From Perlabentimonas sp041656735 (GTDB lineage Bacteria > Bacteroidota > Bacteroidia > Bacteroidales > Tenuifilaceae), in the NCBI GenBank assembly GCA_041656735.1, contig JBBACY010000013.1:1-64000 (forward strand): 64,000 nt of DNA, written 5' to 3'. Positions within the stretch are counted from its first letter, which is position 1. Each line of letters starts with the position of its first letter. Shown here in pieces: positions 36,476 to 45,446 of the stretch. The position numbers and the translations under genes are program-made. The notes under the pieces were generated by a model, which saw only the letters and a program-made list of their open reading frames with translations, searched no databases and was not told the origin of the DNA.

Positions 36476-38287
36476 AAATTCTATAAAATTTTTAAGTTCA
36501 TATTTCCCTACAAAAAGAAAGTGGCTGGGAGTATAGTTTCCAACCTGCTGGGGGCCTTCTTCGGGTTGTTCTCAATTACCATGCTTATTCCTTTTTTAGG
36601 AATACTGTTTGGTAATGCTCCTCTAGTTGAAACTAGGCCAGAGGTAACCTCGTTTGATATATCGCAAATTAACGACCTGCTAAACTACAAAATAAGCCAG
36701 CTAATTTTATTGCGAGGAAAATCGGCAGCATTGTTTTTTATTATTTCGCTTGTTGCCATAACCTCCCTGTTTAAAAATGTGTTCACTTACCTAGCCCTGT
36801 GGTTTATGGCGCCAATTCGTATTGGCGTGGTTCGCGATATACGCAATGCGCTATTTAAAAAAGTTCTCGAATTACCTTTAGGGTACTACTCCGATGAGAA
36901 GAAAGGCGATATAATTAGTAAAATGACTAGCGATGTGCAGGAGATTGAGGTGTCGATAATTAGGTCGCTCGAAATGTTTTTTAAAGAGCCTATTATAATC
37001 ATTGTGTACCTCACATTTTTAATTAGTGTGAGCCCTCAACTTACCCTATTTGTAATGGTACTGTTGCCTATTGCTGGCGGACTAATTGGTCGTATAGGTA
37101 AAACTCTTCGGAAAACATCGCTCAAGGGGCAGCGCCGAATGGGTAGCCTCCTGTCGATTATTGAAGAAACGCTTGGCGGACTAAGGGTTATCAAGGCTTT
37201 TAATGCCGAGTCGCGTATGCGAAAACGATTTGAGAGCATAAACTCGTTCTACACGCACTTAATGACTAAAATGTGGCGCCGAAGAGACTTGGCAAGTCCT
37301 CTCTCAGAATTTTTAGGTACCGTGGTGGTTGCGCTGGTTTTATGGTTTGGGGGTAAGCTAGTGGTTGAGGGTACCGGCAATTTATCGCCGCAGGCATTAA
37401 TTGGATACGTTGGCGCTTTTTATATGATTATAAACCCCGCAAAATCGTTCTCAAGTGCATACTTCAACATACTAAAAGGAATGGCTTCGGCCGATAGGAT
37501 TGATACCCTTCTGAATGCTGAAAATCGCATAGTTGATAAGCTGGGTGCAACTCCCATAAAACCATTTGAACATAGCATAGAGTACCGAAATGTTAGTTTT
37601 AAGTATCAGGACGATTATGTGGTTAAAAACGTTAACCTTACCATTGAAAAAGGAAAAACGGTAGCCCTTGTTGGCCAATCGGGCTCGGGCAAAAGCACAA
37701 TGGTCGATTTACTGCCTCGTTTTTGGGATGTTATGGAGGGTGAAGTGCTAATTGACGGCGTAAGTATTAAGGATGTTACACTTGCCAGCCTACGTAGCCT
37801 CATGGGTAATGTGAACCAGGAGCCCATACTCTTTAACGATACTTTTTACAACAACATAGCCTTTGGTATTGATAATGCGAGCATGGATGATGTGGTTTCT
37901 GCCGCAAAAATTGCCAACGCGCATGAGTTTATTGTTGCAACACCCAATGGCTACTATTCCAATATTGGCGATAGGGGAAGTAAACTATCAGGCGGACAAC
38001 GCCAGCGCCTAAGTATTGCCAGGGCAATTATGAAAAACCCGCCCATTATGATTCTCGATGAGGCTACCTCGGCGCTCGATACCGAATCGGAAAGGGTAGT
38101 GCAGGATGCCATTGAGAAGTTGATGCAGAATAGAACCTCGCTGGTTATAGCCCACCGTTTATCAACGGTTAAAAATGCCGATTTAATTTGCGTAATGCAT
38201 GAGGGCGAAATTGTTGAGCGTGGTAAGCACGACGAGCTAATACAGTCAGGTGGAATTTATACAAAGCTACACGAACTGCAAAAATAG
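36470..38287 (+). CDS. MsbA-like ABC exporter, fused permease and ATPase
   Basis: The 605-residue half-transporter has six membrane helices in the first about 330 residues and a C-terminal ATPase with Walker A GQSGSGKS (about 402-409), Q-loop, signature LSGGQRQRLSIARA, Walker B IMILDEATSALD and the H-loop IAHRLST. It works as a homodimer. In Bacteroidetes such genes are usually annotated as lipid A or lipid exporters, which fits but is not proven. A strong terminator closes the gene. Confidence 0.92.
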   Translation: MKKFYKIFKFIFPYKKKVAGSIVSNLLGAFFGLFSITMLIPFLGILFGNAPLVETRPEVTSFDISQINDLLNYKISQLILLRGKSAALFFIISLVAITSLFKNVFTYLALWFMAPIRIGVVRDIRNALFKKVLELPLGYYSDEKKGDIISKMTSDVQEIEVSIIRSLEMFFKEPIIIIVYLTFLISVSPQLTLFVMVLLPIAGGLIGRIGKTLRKTSLKGQRRMGSLLSIIEETLGGLRVIKAFNAESRMRKRFESINSFYTHLMTKMWRRRDLASPLSEFLGTVVVALVLWFGGKLVVEGTGNLSPQALIGYVGAFYMIINPAKSFSSAYFNILKGMASADRIDTLLNAENRIVDKLGATPIKPFEHSIEYRNVSFKYQDDYVVKNVNLTIEKGKTVALVGQSGSGKSTMVDLLPRFWDVMEGEVLIDGVSIKDVTLASLRSLMGNVNQEPILFNDTFYNNIAFGIDNASMDDVVSAAKIANAHEFIVATPNGYYSNIGDRGSKLSGGQRQRLSIARAIMKNPPIMILDEATSALDTESERVVQDAIEKLMQNRTSLVIAHRLSTVKNADLICVMHEGEIVERGKHDELIQSGGIYTKLHELQK

Positions 38288-38305
38288 TTTATCGTTCCGA
38301 CAGCT

Positions 38306-38348
38306 TACGGGGTAATTTGCTACTATGCAGGTTACCCCGTATGTTTTT
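38306..38348 (+). terminator. Intrinsic terminator of the ABC exporter gene
   Basis: TACGGGGTAA (38306-38315) pairs perfectly with TTACCCCGTA (38332-38341), followed by TGTTTTTTG. Confidence 0.88.
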
Positions 38349-38450
38349 TGTGGTTAGCTCATATGCGTAAGTATACTTAAGGGTATTATCACGGCTTGCA
38401 AATAACCTGTCCCCCTAATTTTGGGCTTAAAACAAGCGCATTGTAATAGC

Positions 38451-38537
38451 GGAGAGACAGGGATTCGAACCCTGGGTCCGCACAAGGCGGACAACGGTTT
38501 TCGAGACCGCCCCGTTCGACCGCTCCGGCATCTCTCC
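38451..38537 (-). tRNA. tRNA-Ser, anticodon CGA
   Basis: The minus strand folds as an 87-nt class II tRNA with a long variable arm. The acceptor ends GGAGAGA/TCTCTCC pair, the T-arm GGTTCGAATCC is present, and the anticodon loop reads CTCGAAA, giving anticodon CGA for UCG. The CCA end is not encoded. It lies downstream of the tRNA-Ser(TGA) gene on the same strand. Confidence 0.95.
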
Positions 38538-38545
38538 TAAAAACA

Positions 38546-38575
38546 AAAAAAGGATACCCTAGGGTACCCTTTTTA
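38546..38575 (-). terminator. Hairpin between the two tRNA-Ser genes
   Basis: A-rich and T-rich flanks enclose GGATACCC/GGGTACCC arms around TA, with one A-C mismatch. On the minus strand it follows tRNA-Ser(TGA) and ends in a T run, so it could terminate that transcript or mark a processing point before tRNA-Ser(CGA). Confidence 0.65.
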
Positions 38576-38578
38576 TGC

Positions 38579-38662
38579 GGAGAAAGAGGGATTCGAACCC
38601 CCGGTACCTTGCGGTACAACGGTTTTCAAGACCGCCGCATTCGACCGCTCTGCCATTTCTCC
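38579..38662 (-). tRNA. tRNA-Ser, anticodon TGA
   Basis: The minus strand gives an 84-nt class II tRNA with a long variable arm. Acceptor ends GGAGAAA/TTTCTCC pair, the T-arm has GGTTCGAATCC, and the anticodon loop CTTGAAA gives anticodon TGA for UCA. The CCA end is not encoded. Confidence 0.95.
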
Positions 38663-38666
38663 GTCG

Positions 38667-38674
38667 CAAAGATA
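38667..38674 (-). promoter_or_regulatory. -7 box directly upstream of tRNA-Ser(TGA)
   Basis: On the minus strand this reads TATCTTTG, a perfect TAnnTTTG box, ending only 4 nt before the mature 5' end of the tRNA. Transcription should begin almost at the first tRNA base, leaving a very short leader. Confidence 0.7.
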
Positions 38675-38842
38675 CTTTTCTTTTTTTTTCAAAAAAACTT
38701 TTTTGAAAAAAAAAGAAAAATATATATTGAGCAAAGTCTTGCTAATATCAATTATTTTTCAATAAATTAGCACTTGTATTATTTAAAAGGTGTTTACTAC
38801 GTAAAAAAAACACTGAAAAACAGTTGTTTTCTTTGCAATTTA

Positions 38843-38873
38843 TTTGGTAAGCCCAATGAATGCGCTATATTTG
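38843..38873 (+). promoter_or_regulatory. Bacteroidetes-type promoter of the HU gene
   Basis: TTTG at 38843-38846 and TATATTTG at 38866-38873 are separated by 19 nt, the textbook -33/-7 spacing for this phylum. The HU start codon is 53 nt downstream. Confidence 0.8.
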
Positions 38874-38925
38874 TATAATAAAGTATAGGAGAATAAACTA
38901 TTTCTAACCCTAAAATGTTTTTATT

Positions 38926-39198
38926 ATGAACAAAGCTCAATTAATTGATGCAATGGCAGCTGAAGCTAAAATTACAAAAGCTGATGCAAAAAAATCTCTA
39001 GACGCCTTTGTTAAAGCAACAGGAGACGCTCTTAAAAGCGGTGATAGAGTTGCTCTTGTAGGATTTGGTTCTTTTTCTGTTACAGAAAGAAGTGCTAGAA
39101 CAGGACGTAACCCACAAACTGGTAAGCCTATTACTATTAAGGCAAAAAAAGTTGTTAAGTTTAAGCCAGGTAGCGATCTTAACGATTCAGTTCAATAA
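38926..39198 (+). CDS. hup: HU family DNA-binding protein
   Basis: The 90-residue histone-like protein binds and bends DNA as a dimer. The N terminus MNKAQLIDAMA, the central VGFGSFSVTERSARTGRNPQTGKPI with the DNA-intercalating NPQTG arm tip, and the C-terminal KPGSDLND segment are all standard. The lysine- and alanine-rich coding sequence uses common codons, as expected for an abundant protein. It has its own promoter and terminator. Confidence 0.97.
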   Translation: MNKAQLIDAMAAEAKITKADAKKSLDAFVKATGDALKSGDRVALVGFGSFSVTERSARTGRNPQTGKPITIKAKKVVKFKPGSDLNDSVQ

Positions 39199-39219
39199 AC
39201 CGCAATTCGGCAGTTATGG

Positions 39220-39257
39220 AGGGACATCAATTAATTGGTGCCCCTTTATTTTTTTTA
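39220..39257 (+). terminator. Intrinsic terminator of the HU gene
   Basis: GGGACATCAATT pairs with AATTGGTGCCCC with one mismatch and one G-T pair, followed by a run of T residues. Confidence 0.8.
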
Positions 39258-39304
39258 TAAAGTGTACAAAACCTAACCGCTCTTTACCTTTTAATCATTA
39301 GTAA

Positions 39305-39997
39305 ATGGTTGCCCTTGGCAATGTTGACGTAATTAATTACCTAGGCGGGTTCGTATCGGAGAAACGGCTCGAAATGCTTCGCTATATACTCTCCAATCGC
39401 ACACGATATATTACGGTTGTTCTCGAGGATATTTTTCAACCTCAAAATGCCAGCGCAGTCCTTCGCAGTTGCGATTGCTTTGGAGTACAGGATGTGCACA
39501 TTATTGAGAATAGGAACGATTTTAGTGTGGACCAACAGGTGGCAATGGGGTCAAGTAAATGGCTCAATTTGCACAGGTATAGTGGCTTAGCCAACAATAC
39601 AGTTGAGGCCATTGGCGAGCTAAAAGCGCAAGGGTACAGAATTGTTGCTACCTCGCCGCATACATACGTTACCTCTATTAACAATTTTGATGTAACAAGC
39701 GGTAAATTTGCCATGCTCTTTGGAACGGAACTTACTGGTTTATCGCCTAAAGCATTAGAACTTGCCGATGAGTATGTACTTATTCCCACTTATGGGTTTA
39801 CAGAAAGCCTTAACTTGTCAAATTCCGCAGCAATATGCCTTCAGCAGCTGTCGCACGGGGTTCGTACTGCTGGAATTGATTTTGCACTTACACCGAACGA
39901 ATTTAATATTATACTTCACCAGTGGCTTCGAAAATCTGTACGGAGCTGGAAATTAATCGAGGAGCGTTTCATTTCTCAGCAAAACACAGTAAAATAG
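39305..39997 (+). CDS. trmH: TrmH family RNA (ribose-2'-O)-methyltransferase
   Basis: The 230-residue SPOUT enzyme has the TrmH motifs NASAVLRSCDCFG, LFGTELTGLSPKAL and YVLIPTYGFTESLNLSNSAA. The lack of the extra N-terminal domain seen in RlmB and the C-terminal helical tail (RKSVRSWKLIEERF) match tRNA (Gm18) methyltransferase TrmH. The annotated start ATG at 39305 gives an N-terminal helix before the catalytic domain. It is probably transcribed alone. Confidence 0.88.
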   Translation: MVALGNVDVINYLGGFVSEKRLEMLRYILSNRTRYITVVLEDIFQPQNASAVLRSCDCFGVQDVHIIENRNDFSVDQQVAMGSSKWLNLHRYSGLANNTVEAIGELKAQGYRIVATSPHTYVTSINNFDVTSGKFAMLFGTELTGLSPKALELADEYVLIPTYGFTESLNLSNSAAICLQQLSHGVRTAGIDFALTPNEFNIILHQWLRKSVRSWKLIEERFISQQNTVK

Positions 39998-40162
39998 CCA
40001 ATTTTAAATACAGTAATTTGGTGTTGGCGTTAAGTATTTAGCCTGTTAAGGTGTTTTATTAGGCATTAATTCAGGTAGTCAACAATTTTTTACTGCTAAA
40101 TAAACTCTGTTCATTAATAATTTTCGTAAATTCGTCACTCAAATGATAATCTTTTATAACTT

Positions 40163-40867
40163 ATGAAGTGCATAATAATAGATGATGACGAGATTACCCG
40201 TAGCGTTATTGAGGATTACGTTAAACGCACTAGTTTTCTGACTCTGGCTGAAGTTTTTTCTGGTGCTGTTGAGGCAATTAACTATATAAACGAAGGGAAT
40301 ACTGTTGACCTTATTTTCCTCGATATCGAAATGCCAGAGATGACAGGAATTGAGTTTTTAGATACAATTACCCAAAAACCTGAAGTTATTATTGTTTCAT
40401 CGCGCGAAAAGTATGCGCTCGAAGCATTTGAGTATAACGTAATCGATTACCTGTTAAAGCCTGCTACCTACGCTCGCTTTTTTAAAGCGGCAAATAAAGC
40501 ACTTGAAAATTTCGACAAAAACAAGCAGGATTCATCGGTTGATGAGATATTTGTTAAGAAAGGTAATTCGCTGGTTAAAGTTAAGTATAGCCACATTTTA
40601 TGGATTGAGGCGCTTGAGAACTATGTGGTAATAAACTCTTTAACCGACAAATTCACCATTCATTTTACAATGAAGGCTATTGAGAATCAACTGCCTACAC
40701 CACAATTTAAAAGGGTGCACCGGTCATTTATAGTTAACCTAAAGGCAATTTCGAGCATTGAGGATAACTCGGTAGTCATAAAGTTAGCCGATGGGCGTAA
40801 GGTAATTCCCATTGGAAAGTCGTATCGCGACCAGCTACTAAATGATATAAACCTTATTAATAAATGA
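40163..40867 (+). CDS. LytTR family response regulator
   Basis: The 234-residue protein has a receiver domain with Asp54 in LIFLDIEMPEMTG and the acidic pair DDD at residues 7-9, followed by a LytTR DNA-binding domain from about residue 135 (IFVKKGNSLVKVKYSHILWIEA through FKRVHRSFIVNLKAI). These regulators in Bacteroidetes are usually activated by 7TM or TPR histidine kinases. No partner kinase gene is adjacent. An aminotransferase gene begins 11 nt downstream and may be in the same transcript. Confidence 0.93.
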   Translation: MKCIIIDDDEITRSVIEDYVKRTSFLTLAEVFSGAVEAINYINEGNTVDLIFLDIEMPEMTGIEFLDTITQKPEVIIVSSREKYALEAFEYNVIDYLLKPATYARFFKAANKALENFDKNKQDSSVDEIFVKKGNSLVKVKYSHILWIEALENYVVINSLTDKFTIHFTMKAIENQLPTPQFKRVHRSFIVNLKAISSIEDNSVVIKLADGRKVIPIGKSYRDQLLNDINLINK

Positions 40868-40878
40868 TTTTTTTCTAA

Positions 40879-42066
40879 ATGATTACTCACCGTGAACTTT
40901 TTTTACGCCACGTTGCCCAAACATCCGAATCACCCCTTGCTCTTGAGGTAGAAAGTGCCAAAGGGGTCTATCTTTATACCCCAAGTGGTCAGCAAATTTT
41001 CGATTTAATTTCAGGAGTTTCTGTTAGCAATGTGGGTCATTCGCACCCTAGCGTGCTTGAGGCTGTTACCAAGCAACTCGAAAAATATATGCATTTAATG
41101 GTGTATGGCGAGCTAGTTCATTCACCACAAGTTAGGTTAGCCCAGCTTCTGGCTGCACAGTTGCCCCACAATTTACAGAATATCTACTTTGTTAATTCAG
41201 GAAGCGAAGCTGTTGAAGGGGCAATGAAGTTGGCAAAACGATACACTGGTCGTTATGGTATTGTTTCGTTTACAAATGCATACCACGGAAGCACACAGGG
41301 CGCTTTAAGTGTTATGGGTAACGAGGAACCAAAACGCTCGTACCGCCCACTACTGCCAGGTATAGAGCACATTAACCTAAATAGTATAGAGGCGTTAAGC
41401 CAAATTACCGAGCAAACTGCTTGCGTAATTATTGAGCCCATACAAGGCGAGGCGGGTGTTTTAGTCGCAACCGAAGCGTATCTTACTGCCCTTCGGGATA
41501 GATGTACCAAAATGGGAGCGTTGCTTATTTTCGACGAAATACAATCGGGTATGGGGCGTACAGGCAAACTATTTGCCTTTCAGCGAATGGGGGTAACACC
41601 CGATATACTGCTTACCGCTAAAGCGTTTGGTGGAGGGATGCCATTGGGAGCATTTATTTCTTCAACAGAAATTATGAGAACCCTAACAACTGACCCTCCA
41701 TTAGGACATATTACTACTTTTGGAGGCCATCCTGTATCATGTGCAGCGGGATTGGCATCGCTAAAAATTATTCTTGAGCAAAACTTAATGGAGGAAGTTA
41801 GTAGCAAGGAGCAACTCTTCCGCTCGTTGCTCCTAAAGCATCCAAAGGTAAAAGAAATACGGTCGTATGGGCTCTTTATGGCCGTTGAACTGGGCTCTTT
41901 CGATTACGTGCTTCGGTTTATGAAAATGGGAATTGAACTTGGTTACCTAACCGATTGGTTCTTGTTTTGCGATACGGCATTTAGAATTTCACCCCCTCTT
42001 ACTATTACCAATGACGAGATAAAAGACGTTTGTGGCATTATTGTTGATTCTCTGAATCGACTTTAG
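40879..42066 (+). CDS. Class III aminotransferase (acetylornithine/ornithine/GABA type)
   Basis: The 395-residue PLP enzyme has the class III pattern: NSGSEAVEGAMKLAKRYTGR, the AYHGST motif, the IIEPIQGEAGV aspartate/glutamine region, LLIFDEIQSGMGRTG, and the Schiff-base lysine in LLTAKAFGGGMPLGA. The family covers acetylornithine, ornithine and 4-aminobutyrate aminotransferases, and the substrate is not decided by motif. No arginine-synthesis genes surround it. Its 3' end overlaps the opposite-strand DUF6132 gene by 29 nt. Confidence 0.88.
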   Translation: MITHRELFLRHVAQTSESPLALEVESAKGVYLYTPSGQQIFDLISGVSVSNVGHSHPSVLEAVTKQLEKYMHLMVYGELVHSPQVRLAQLLAAQLPHNLQNIYFVNSGSEAVEGAMKLAKRYTGRYGIVSFTNAYHGSTQGALSVMGNEEPKRSYRPLLPGIEHINLNSIEALSQITEQTACVIIEPIQGEAGVLVATEAYLTALRDRCTKMGALLIFDEIQSGMGRTGKLFAFQRMGVTPDILLTAKAFGGGMPLGAFISSTEIMRTLTTDPPLGHITTFGGHPVSCAAGLASLKIILEQNLMEEVSSKEQLFRSLLLKHPKVKEIRSYGLFMAVELGSFDYVLRFMKMGIELGYLTDWFLFCDTAFRISPPLTITNDEIKDVCGIIVDSLNRL

Positions 42067-42274
42067 GCTTTTTCGAAGTGTCTAAAAAGAGTATTCCGCC
42101 AAACGCCATGCCAATTAGCGTGCTTCTGTATGGGTTAGCCCACATAGGGCACGAGTTTCCTTGGCATCCAATAAAATGGTAGTATGCAAAACCTAAAGCG
42201 CCACCAATAATAAGACCTATTAGTACGCGAAGTGAGAATATTCTTTTAAAAAAGTCGTTAGTTCTCATAATCAT
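42038..42274 (-). CDS. DUF6132-like small membrane protein
   Basis: The 78-residue protein has two hydrophobic segments (about 16-32 and 49-63) around a conserved loop FIGCQGNSCPMWANPY. The two-cysteine loop followed by a glycine-rich helix (LIGMAFGGILF) is what I recall of the DUF6132/YtxH-like group in Bacteroidetes. An ATG two codons in (42268) is an alternative start. Function is unknown. It overlaps the aminotransferase 3' end. Confidence 0.7.
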   Translation of the reverse strand: MIMRTNDFFKRIFSLRVLIGLIIGGALGFAYYHFIGCQGNSCPMWANPYRSTLIGMAFGGILFLDTSKKPKVDSENQQ

Positions 42275-42322
42275 TATCCTTATTTTAAAACATGAATCAT
42301 ATAAACATTAACTAGCACACAT

Positions 42323-43249
42323 ATGTTCAAGCGCTTAATTTTGTATTGTATAATTTATTCCCCCGTGATGTGGGCAATCCCTGTATTATCTCAACAAGCC
42401 AATGTGTTGGTTAATGCCGAAAAGATGCTGCAAGAGACGTTTTCACCTATCACAGAAGCCCAGGGTTTCTCGCAAATGGAGGAGGTAAACAGCGAGTTTA
42501 TTAGAGCGTTTAAGGATGTATTACTGCTCGATAGCGCTTTCTTTTATCCTTTCGACTCGCTTGTGAATATTGGAAAGCAAACATCGCCCGACGGTGTGAT
42601 TCGCCTGTTTACATGGAATATACCAGGGCCCAACCGAACGCAAAAGTACTTTGGTTTGGTTGTTTTAAATCTGCAGGGTGCTGTTTCTGTGTTCGAAATG
42701 ATTGATAAAAGGGGTGAGTTTGCCCAGCCTCATACCGAAAGCGGTTCGCCAGAAAAATGGTTTGGTGCTCTATACTACGAAATTGTTCAGCAAATTGTCG
42801 AAGGCGAAACTTACTACGTTCTTTTGGGGGTAGATCTTAACAATGCGTTCTCATCAAAAAGAATTATTGATGTTTTAAGCATAGGAGAAAATGGGAGTAT
42901 TATTTTTGGAAAGCCGATTTTTAGGCTTAATAATAGTATTTTGAGTAGGGTAGTATTCGAATACTCGGCACGTGCAACAATGGTTTTGCGTTGGGATAAA
43001 ATTTATGGAATTATAGTTTTTAATAGCCTTACCCCATTGCAGCCGGCATTTGCTGGCAATTACCAGTACTATGTACCCGATGCAATGTTTAACGGATTTA
43101 GTTTTGATGGGGCATACTGGAATTTTGTTGAAGATATTGATGTACGAAACCCTTTGCATGAGCGTAAAACCACGCCGACAAGGACAGAGAATAATAATTT
43201 CGACCCAGGTTTTTTATATAGGTCTGGGCGTAAGACCGATGTTCAGTAG
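42323..43249 (+). CDS. Secreted protein of unknown function
   Basis: The 308-residue protein has a signal peptide (residues 1 to about 25, ending PVLSQQ). The mature part is beta-rich and carries segments such as LFTWNIPGPNRTQKYFGLVV and KWFGALYYEIV that are reminiscent of conserved hypothetical proteins of Bacteroidetes, but I cannot name a family. No lipobox or sorting domain is visible. Confidence 0.75.
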   Translation: MFKRLILYCIIYSPVMWAIPVLSQQANVLVNAEKMLQETFSPITEAQGFSQMEEVNSEFIRAFKDVLLLDSAFFYPFDSLVNIGKQTSPDGVIRLFTWNIPGPNRTQKYFGLVVLNLQGAVSVFEMIDKRGEFAQPHTESGSPEKWFGALYYEIVQQIVEGETYYVLLGVDLNNAFSSKRIIDVLSIGENGSIIFGKPIFRLNNSILSRVVFEYSARATMVLRWDKIYGIIVFNSLTPLQPAFAGNYQYYVPDAMFNGFSFDGAYWNFVEDIDVRNPLHERKTTPTRTENNNFDPGFLYRSGRKTDVQ

Positions 43250-43396
43250 GTTGAAACTTACGGTTTAGTTATTTTATTCAATAGTTGGCTGCAAGACTAA
43301 GAAAACAGACTATGCAAACTATCATCCTGTTAAATACAGATTTGAAAATAAAAATTTTTAACTAGCGTTTTATGTATTTTAATCATTTTTATTGTC

Positions 43397-43404
43397 TATA
43401 TTTG
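43397..43404 (+). promoter_or_regulatory. -7 box of the AAA/RloB pair
   Basis: TATATTTG fits the TAnnTTTG consensus, 28 nt before the ATPase start codon. The -33 position lacks a TTTG. Confidence 0.5.
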
Positions 43405-43432
43405 CAAAACAATTACAAATACATCTATTAAA

Positions 43433-44692
43433 ATGGTATTAGAAATTCGAATTAGTAATTTTTTCTCTATTAAGGACGAGATAGTTCTTGATTTTAGAGC
43501 TGCAAATATAAAATCAGCAAATGCAAGGGCACTCAATAATAATTTGTTTGATTTTAATAACACCCCTATTTTAAAAACAATAGCAATTTATGGGGCAAAT
43601 GCTTCCGGTAAAAGTAATATTATCAAAGCTATTCGGTTTTGTAATGCTTTAGTATTTGAATCTCACCAACATAATGAAAATACTATTTACAACTTTCAGC
43701 CCTTTAAATTCAGCGGTTATAATAGTAAGCCAAGTACTTATTTCATTCGATTTGTTAGCAAAGGCATTGAATATGAATATTCCTTTTCATTAACACGTCA
43801 AAAGATTATTTCTGAAAGTTTATATTTCTATCCTAAAGGCAGAATAAAAGAAATTTTTACCCGCGATGAGCGTTTGGGAAAAACAAAAAAAGAGAAATAT
43901 AGCTTTGGAGACCAAATAAAACGTCCGTTGGATGTGGCTGAAAACACCTCTGAAAAAACTTTATATATTTCCCGTGCCAGTCAAATGGACAGAGAAATTG
44001 GAAAAGAAATCTTTAATTATTTTCATAGTCAGTTTATTTTAGACTATGTTGGATTTGGAGCTTCAGCTATTGAAACTCTTTCGAATCAAAACAAACAACA
44101 ACTAATTGATGCTATCAAAATTGCAGATAGTGATATTGTTGATGTCAAAATTAAAATATTAAAAAAAGCTGGTAAGCATTATAAAGCAGATGCTAAAACC
44201 ATGACTTTAACTGTTGAAGATGTTGTTCAAGACTATTTACAAATCAGAACTTTTCATAAAGCTTCACCATCAATAGCTTTTGATTTTCTTACAGAAGAAT
44301 CGCAAGGCACAATCAAATTATTTTTCATAATGCTGACTATACTTGATGTAGTGAAGCATAATAAAGTACTTTTAATTGATGAAATAGAAGATAGTTTACA
44401 TCCAAAAATAATTGAATACCTGTTTAATATATTTAGAGCAAGTGAGAAAGCGCAGTTATTATGTACAACTCATAACACTCGTTTTTTAAATTTAAAGAAT
44501 GTAAGAAAAGACCAAATCTTTTTTGCAAATAAGAATCAAGATGGCTCAACCGATTTATACTCGTTATATGATTACAGTGATTTTCGAGATACAATGGATT
44601 TAGAAAAAGCATATTTACAAGGACGTTTTGATGCAATTCCATTTATGAATGATTCAAGTGAAAAAATTAAATCATTGTTAGATGGCAAGTAA
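43433..44692 (+). CDS. AAA family ATPase of an ATPase/RloB pair
   Basis: The 419-residue ATPase is of the AAA_15/AAA_21 (SMC/OLD-like) type. It begins LEIRISNFFSIKDEIVLDF, has Walker A GANASGKSN near residue 55, and Walker B VLLIDEIEDSLHP followed by LLCTTHNTRFL in the C-terminal third. The region between is helical and polar. Members act as the motor or sensor in several phage-defence systems. It overlaps the following RloB gene by 11 nt. Both genes are clearly richer in A+T than their neighbours, suggesting horizontal transfer. Confidence 0.88.
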   Translation: MVLEIRISNFFSIKDEIVLDFRAANIKSANARALNNNLFDFNNTPILKTIAIYGANASGKSNIIKAIRFCNALVFESHQHNENTIYNFQPFKFSGYNSKPSTYFIRFVSKGIEYEYSFSLTRQKIISESLYFYPKGRIKEIFTRDERLGKTKKEKYSFGDQIKRPLDVAENTSEKTLYISRASQMDREIGKEIFNYFHSQFILDYVGFGASAIETLSNQNKQQLIDAIKIADSDIVDVKIKILKKAGKHYKADAKTMTLTVEDVVQDYLQIRTFHKASPSIAFDFLTEESQGTIKLFFIMLTILDVVKHNKVLLIDEIEDSLHPKIIEYLFNIFRASEKAQLLCTTHNTRFLNLKNVRKDQIFFANKNQDGSTDLYSLYDYSDFRDTMDLEKAYLQGRFDAIPFMNDSSEKIKSLLDGK

Positions 44693-45248
44693 AAGAAGTG
44701 CATCAAAAGGGAAAAAGATAAATCCTCATTTTTGGGTCTTTTGTGAAGGCGAAACAGAAGAAGCATATGTTTATTTTCTGCGTTCAAAATATAGAATCCC
44801 CATTGAAATTGTGCCTAAAATTGTTGGAAATAAAATAACACAACGAATAATTCAGAATAGCAAGCAAGGCAAACCCACTCATGACAAAGACAAGGACTTT
44901 TTGATGTATGATGCGGATGTGCCACAAGTTTTAGAGAAACTTAAATCAATAAAATCTGCTGTATTGATAGCATCAAACCCATCTATTGAGTTGTGGTTTT
45001 TACTTCACTATAAAAATCAGACAGCAAACATTACAACGGAAAATTGCATTAGACAATTGAGCAATAGGAACAGAAATACATATAAGAAAGGAGTTATTGA
45101 TTCTCAACTTGAAATTAAATTATCTGAGATTTGCACAAAAGCATGTGAACGGGCAAAAGAATTAACCCTTTTCAATAACCCATCTTCCAATATGAATGTT
45201 TTTATAGAAGAACTTGAAAATGTAAAGAGACAATTCAGTAAAGTGTAA
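44682..45248 (+). CDS. RloB domain protein
   Basis: The 188-residue protein matches the RloB family: a basic N terminus, then the strand WVFCEGETEEAYVYFLR with the paired glutamates of a Toprim-like active site, DFLMYDADVP with the DxD pair, and SNPSIELWFLLHY. These acidic clusters suggest a metal-dependent nuclease. RloA/RloB were first named in type I restriction loci of Campylobacter, and ATPase/RloB pairs resemble the lactococcal AbiL system. Activity is inferred from family resemblance. Confidence 0.87.
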   Translation: MASKRSASKGKKINPHFWVFCEGETEEAYVYFLRSKYRIPIEIVPKIVGNKITQRIIQNSKQGKPTHDKDKDFLMYDADVPQVLEKLKSIKSAVLIASNPSIELWFLLHYKNQTANITTENCIRQLSNRNRNTYKKGVIDSQLEIKLSEICTKACERAKELTLFNNPSSNMNVFIEELENVKRQFSKV

Positions 45249-45446
45249 ATATTTGAACAGAAATACAATAAATAATCTTTCATAAATTATTGATAAAATG
45301 CCCAGTTGCCAACAAAGTGTGTAAATCATTGGGCGGATAGTGCTAATTTCAAGGGCGTTACATTTAATAAAATTTGTGGTGGCTTAACAGGAAAGTGCTT
45401 CGAAATGCCCAACGCTTCATACACCCTCAGCCATTAACGACTTATA

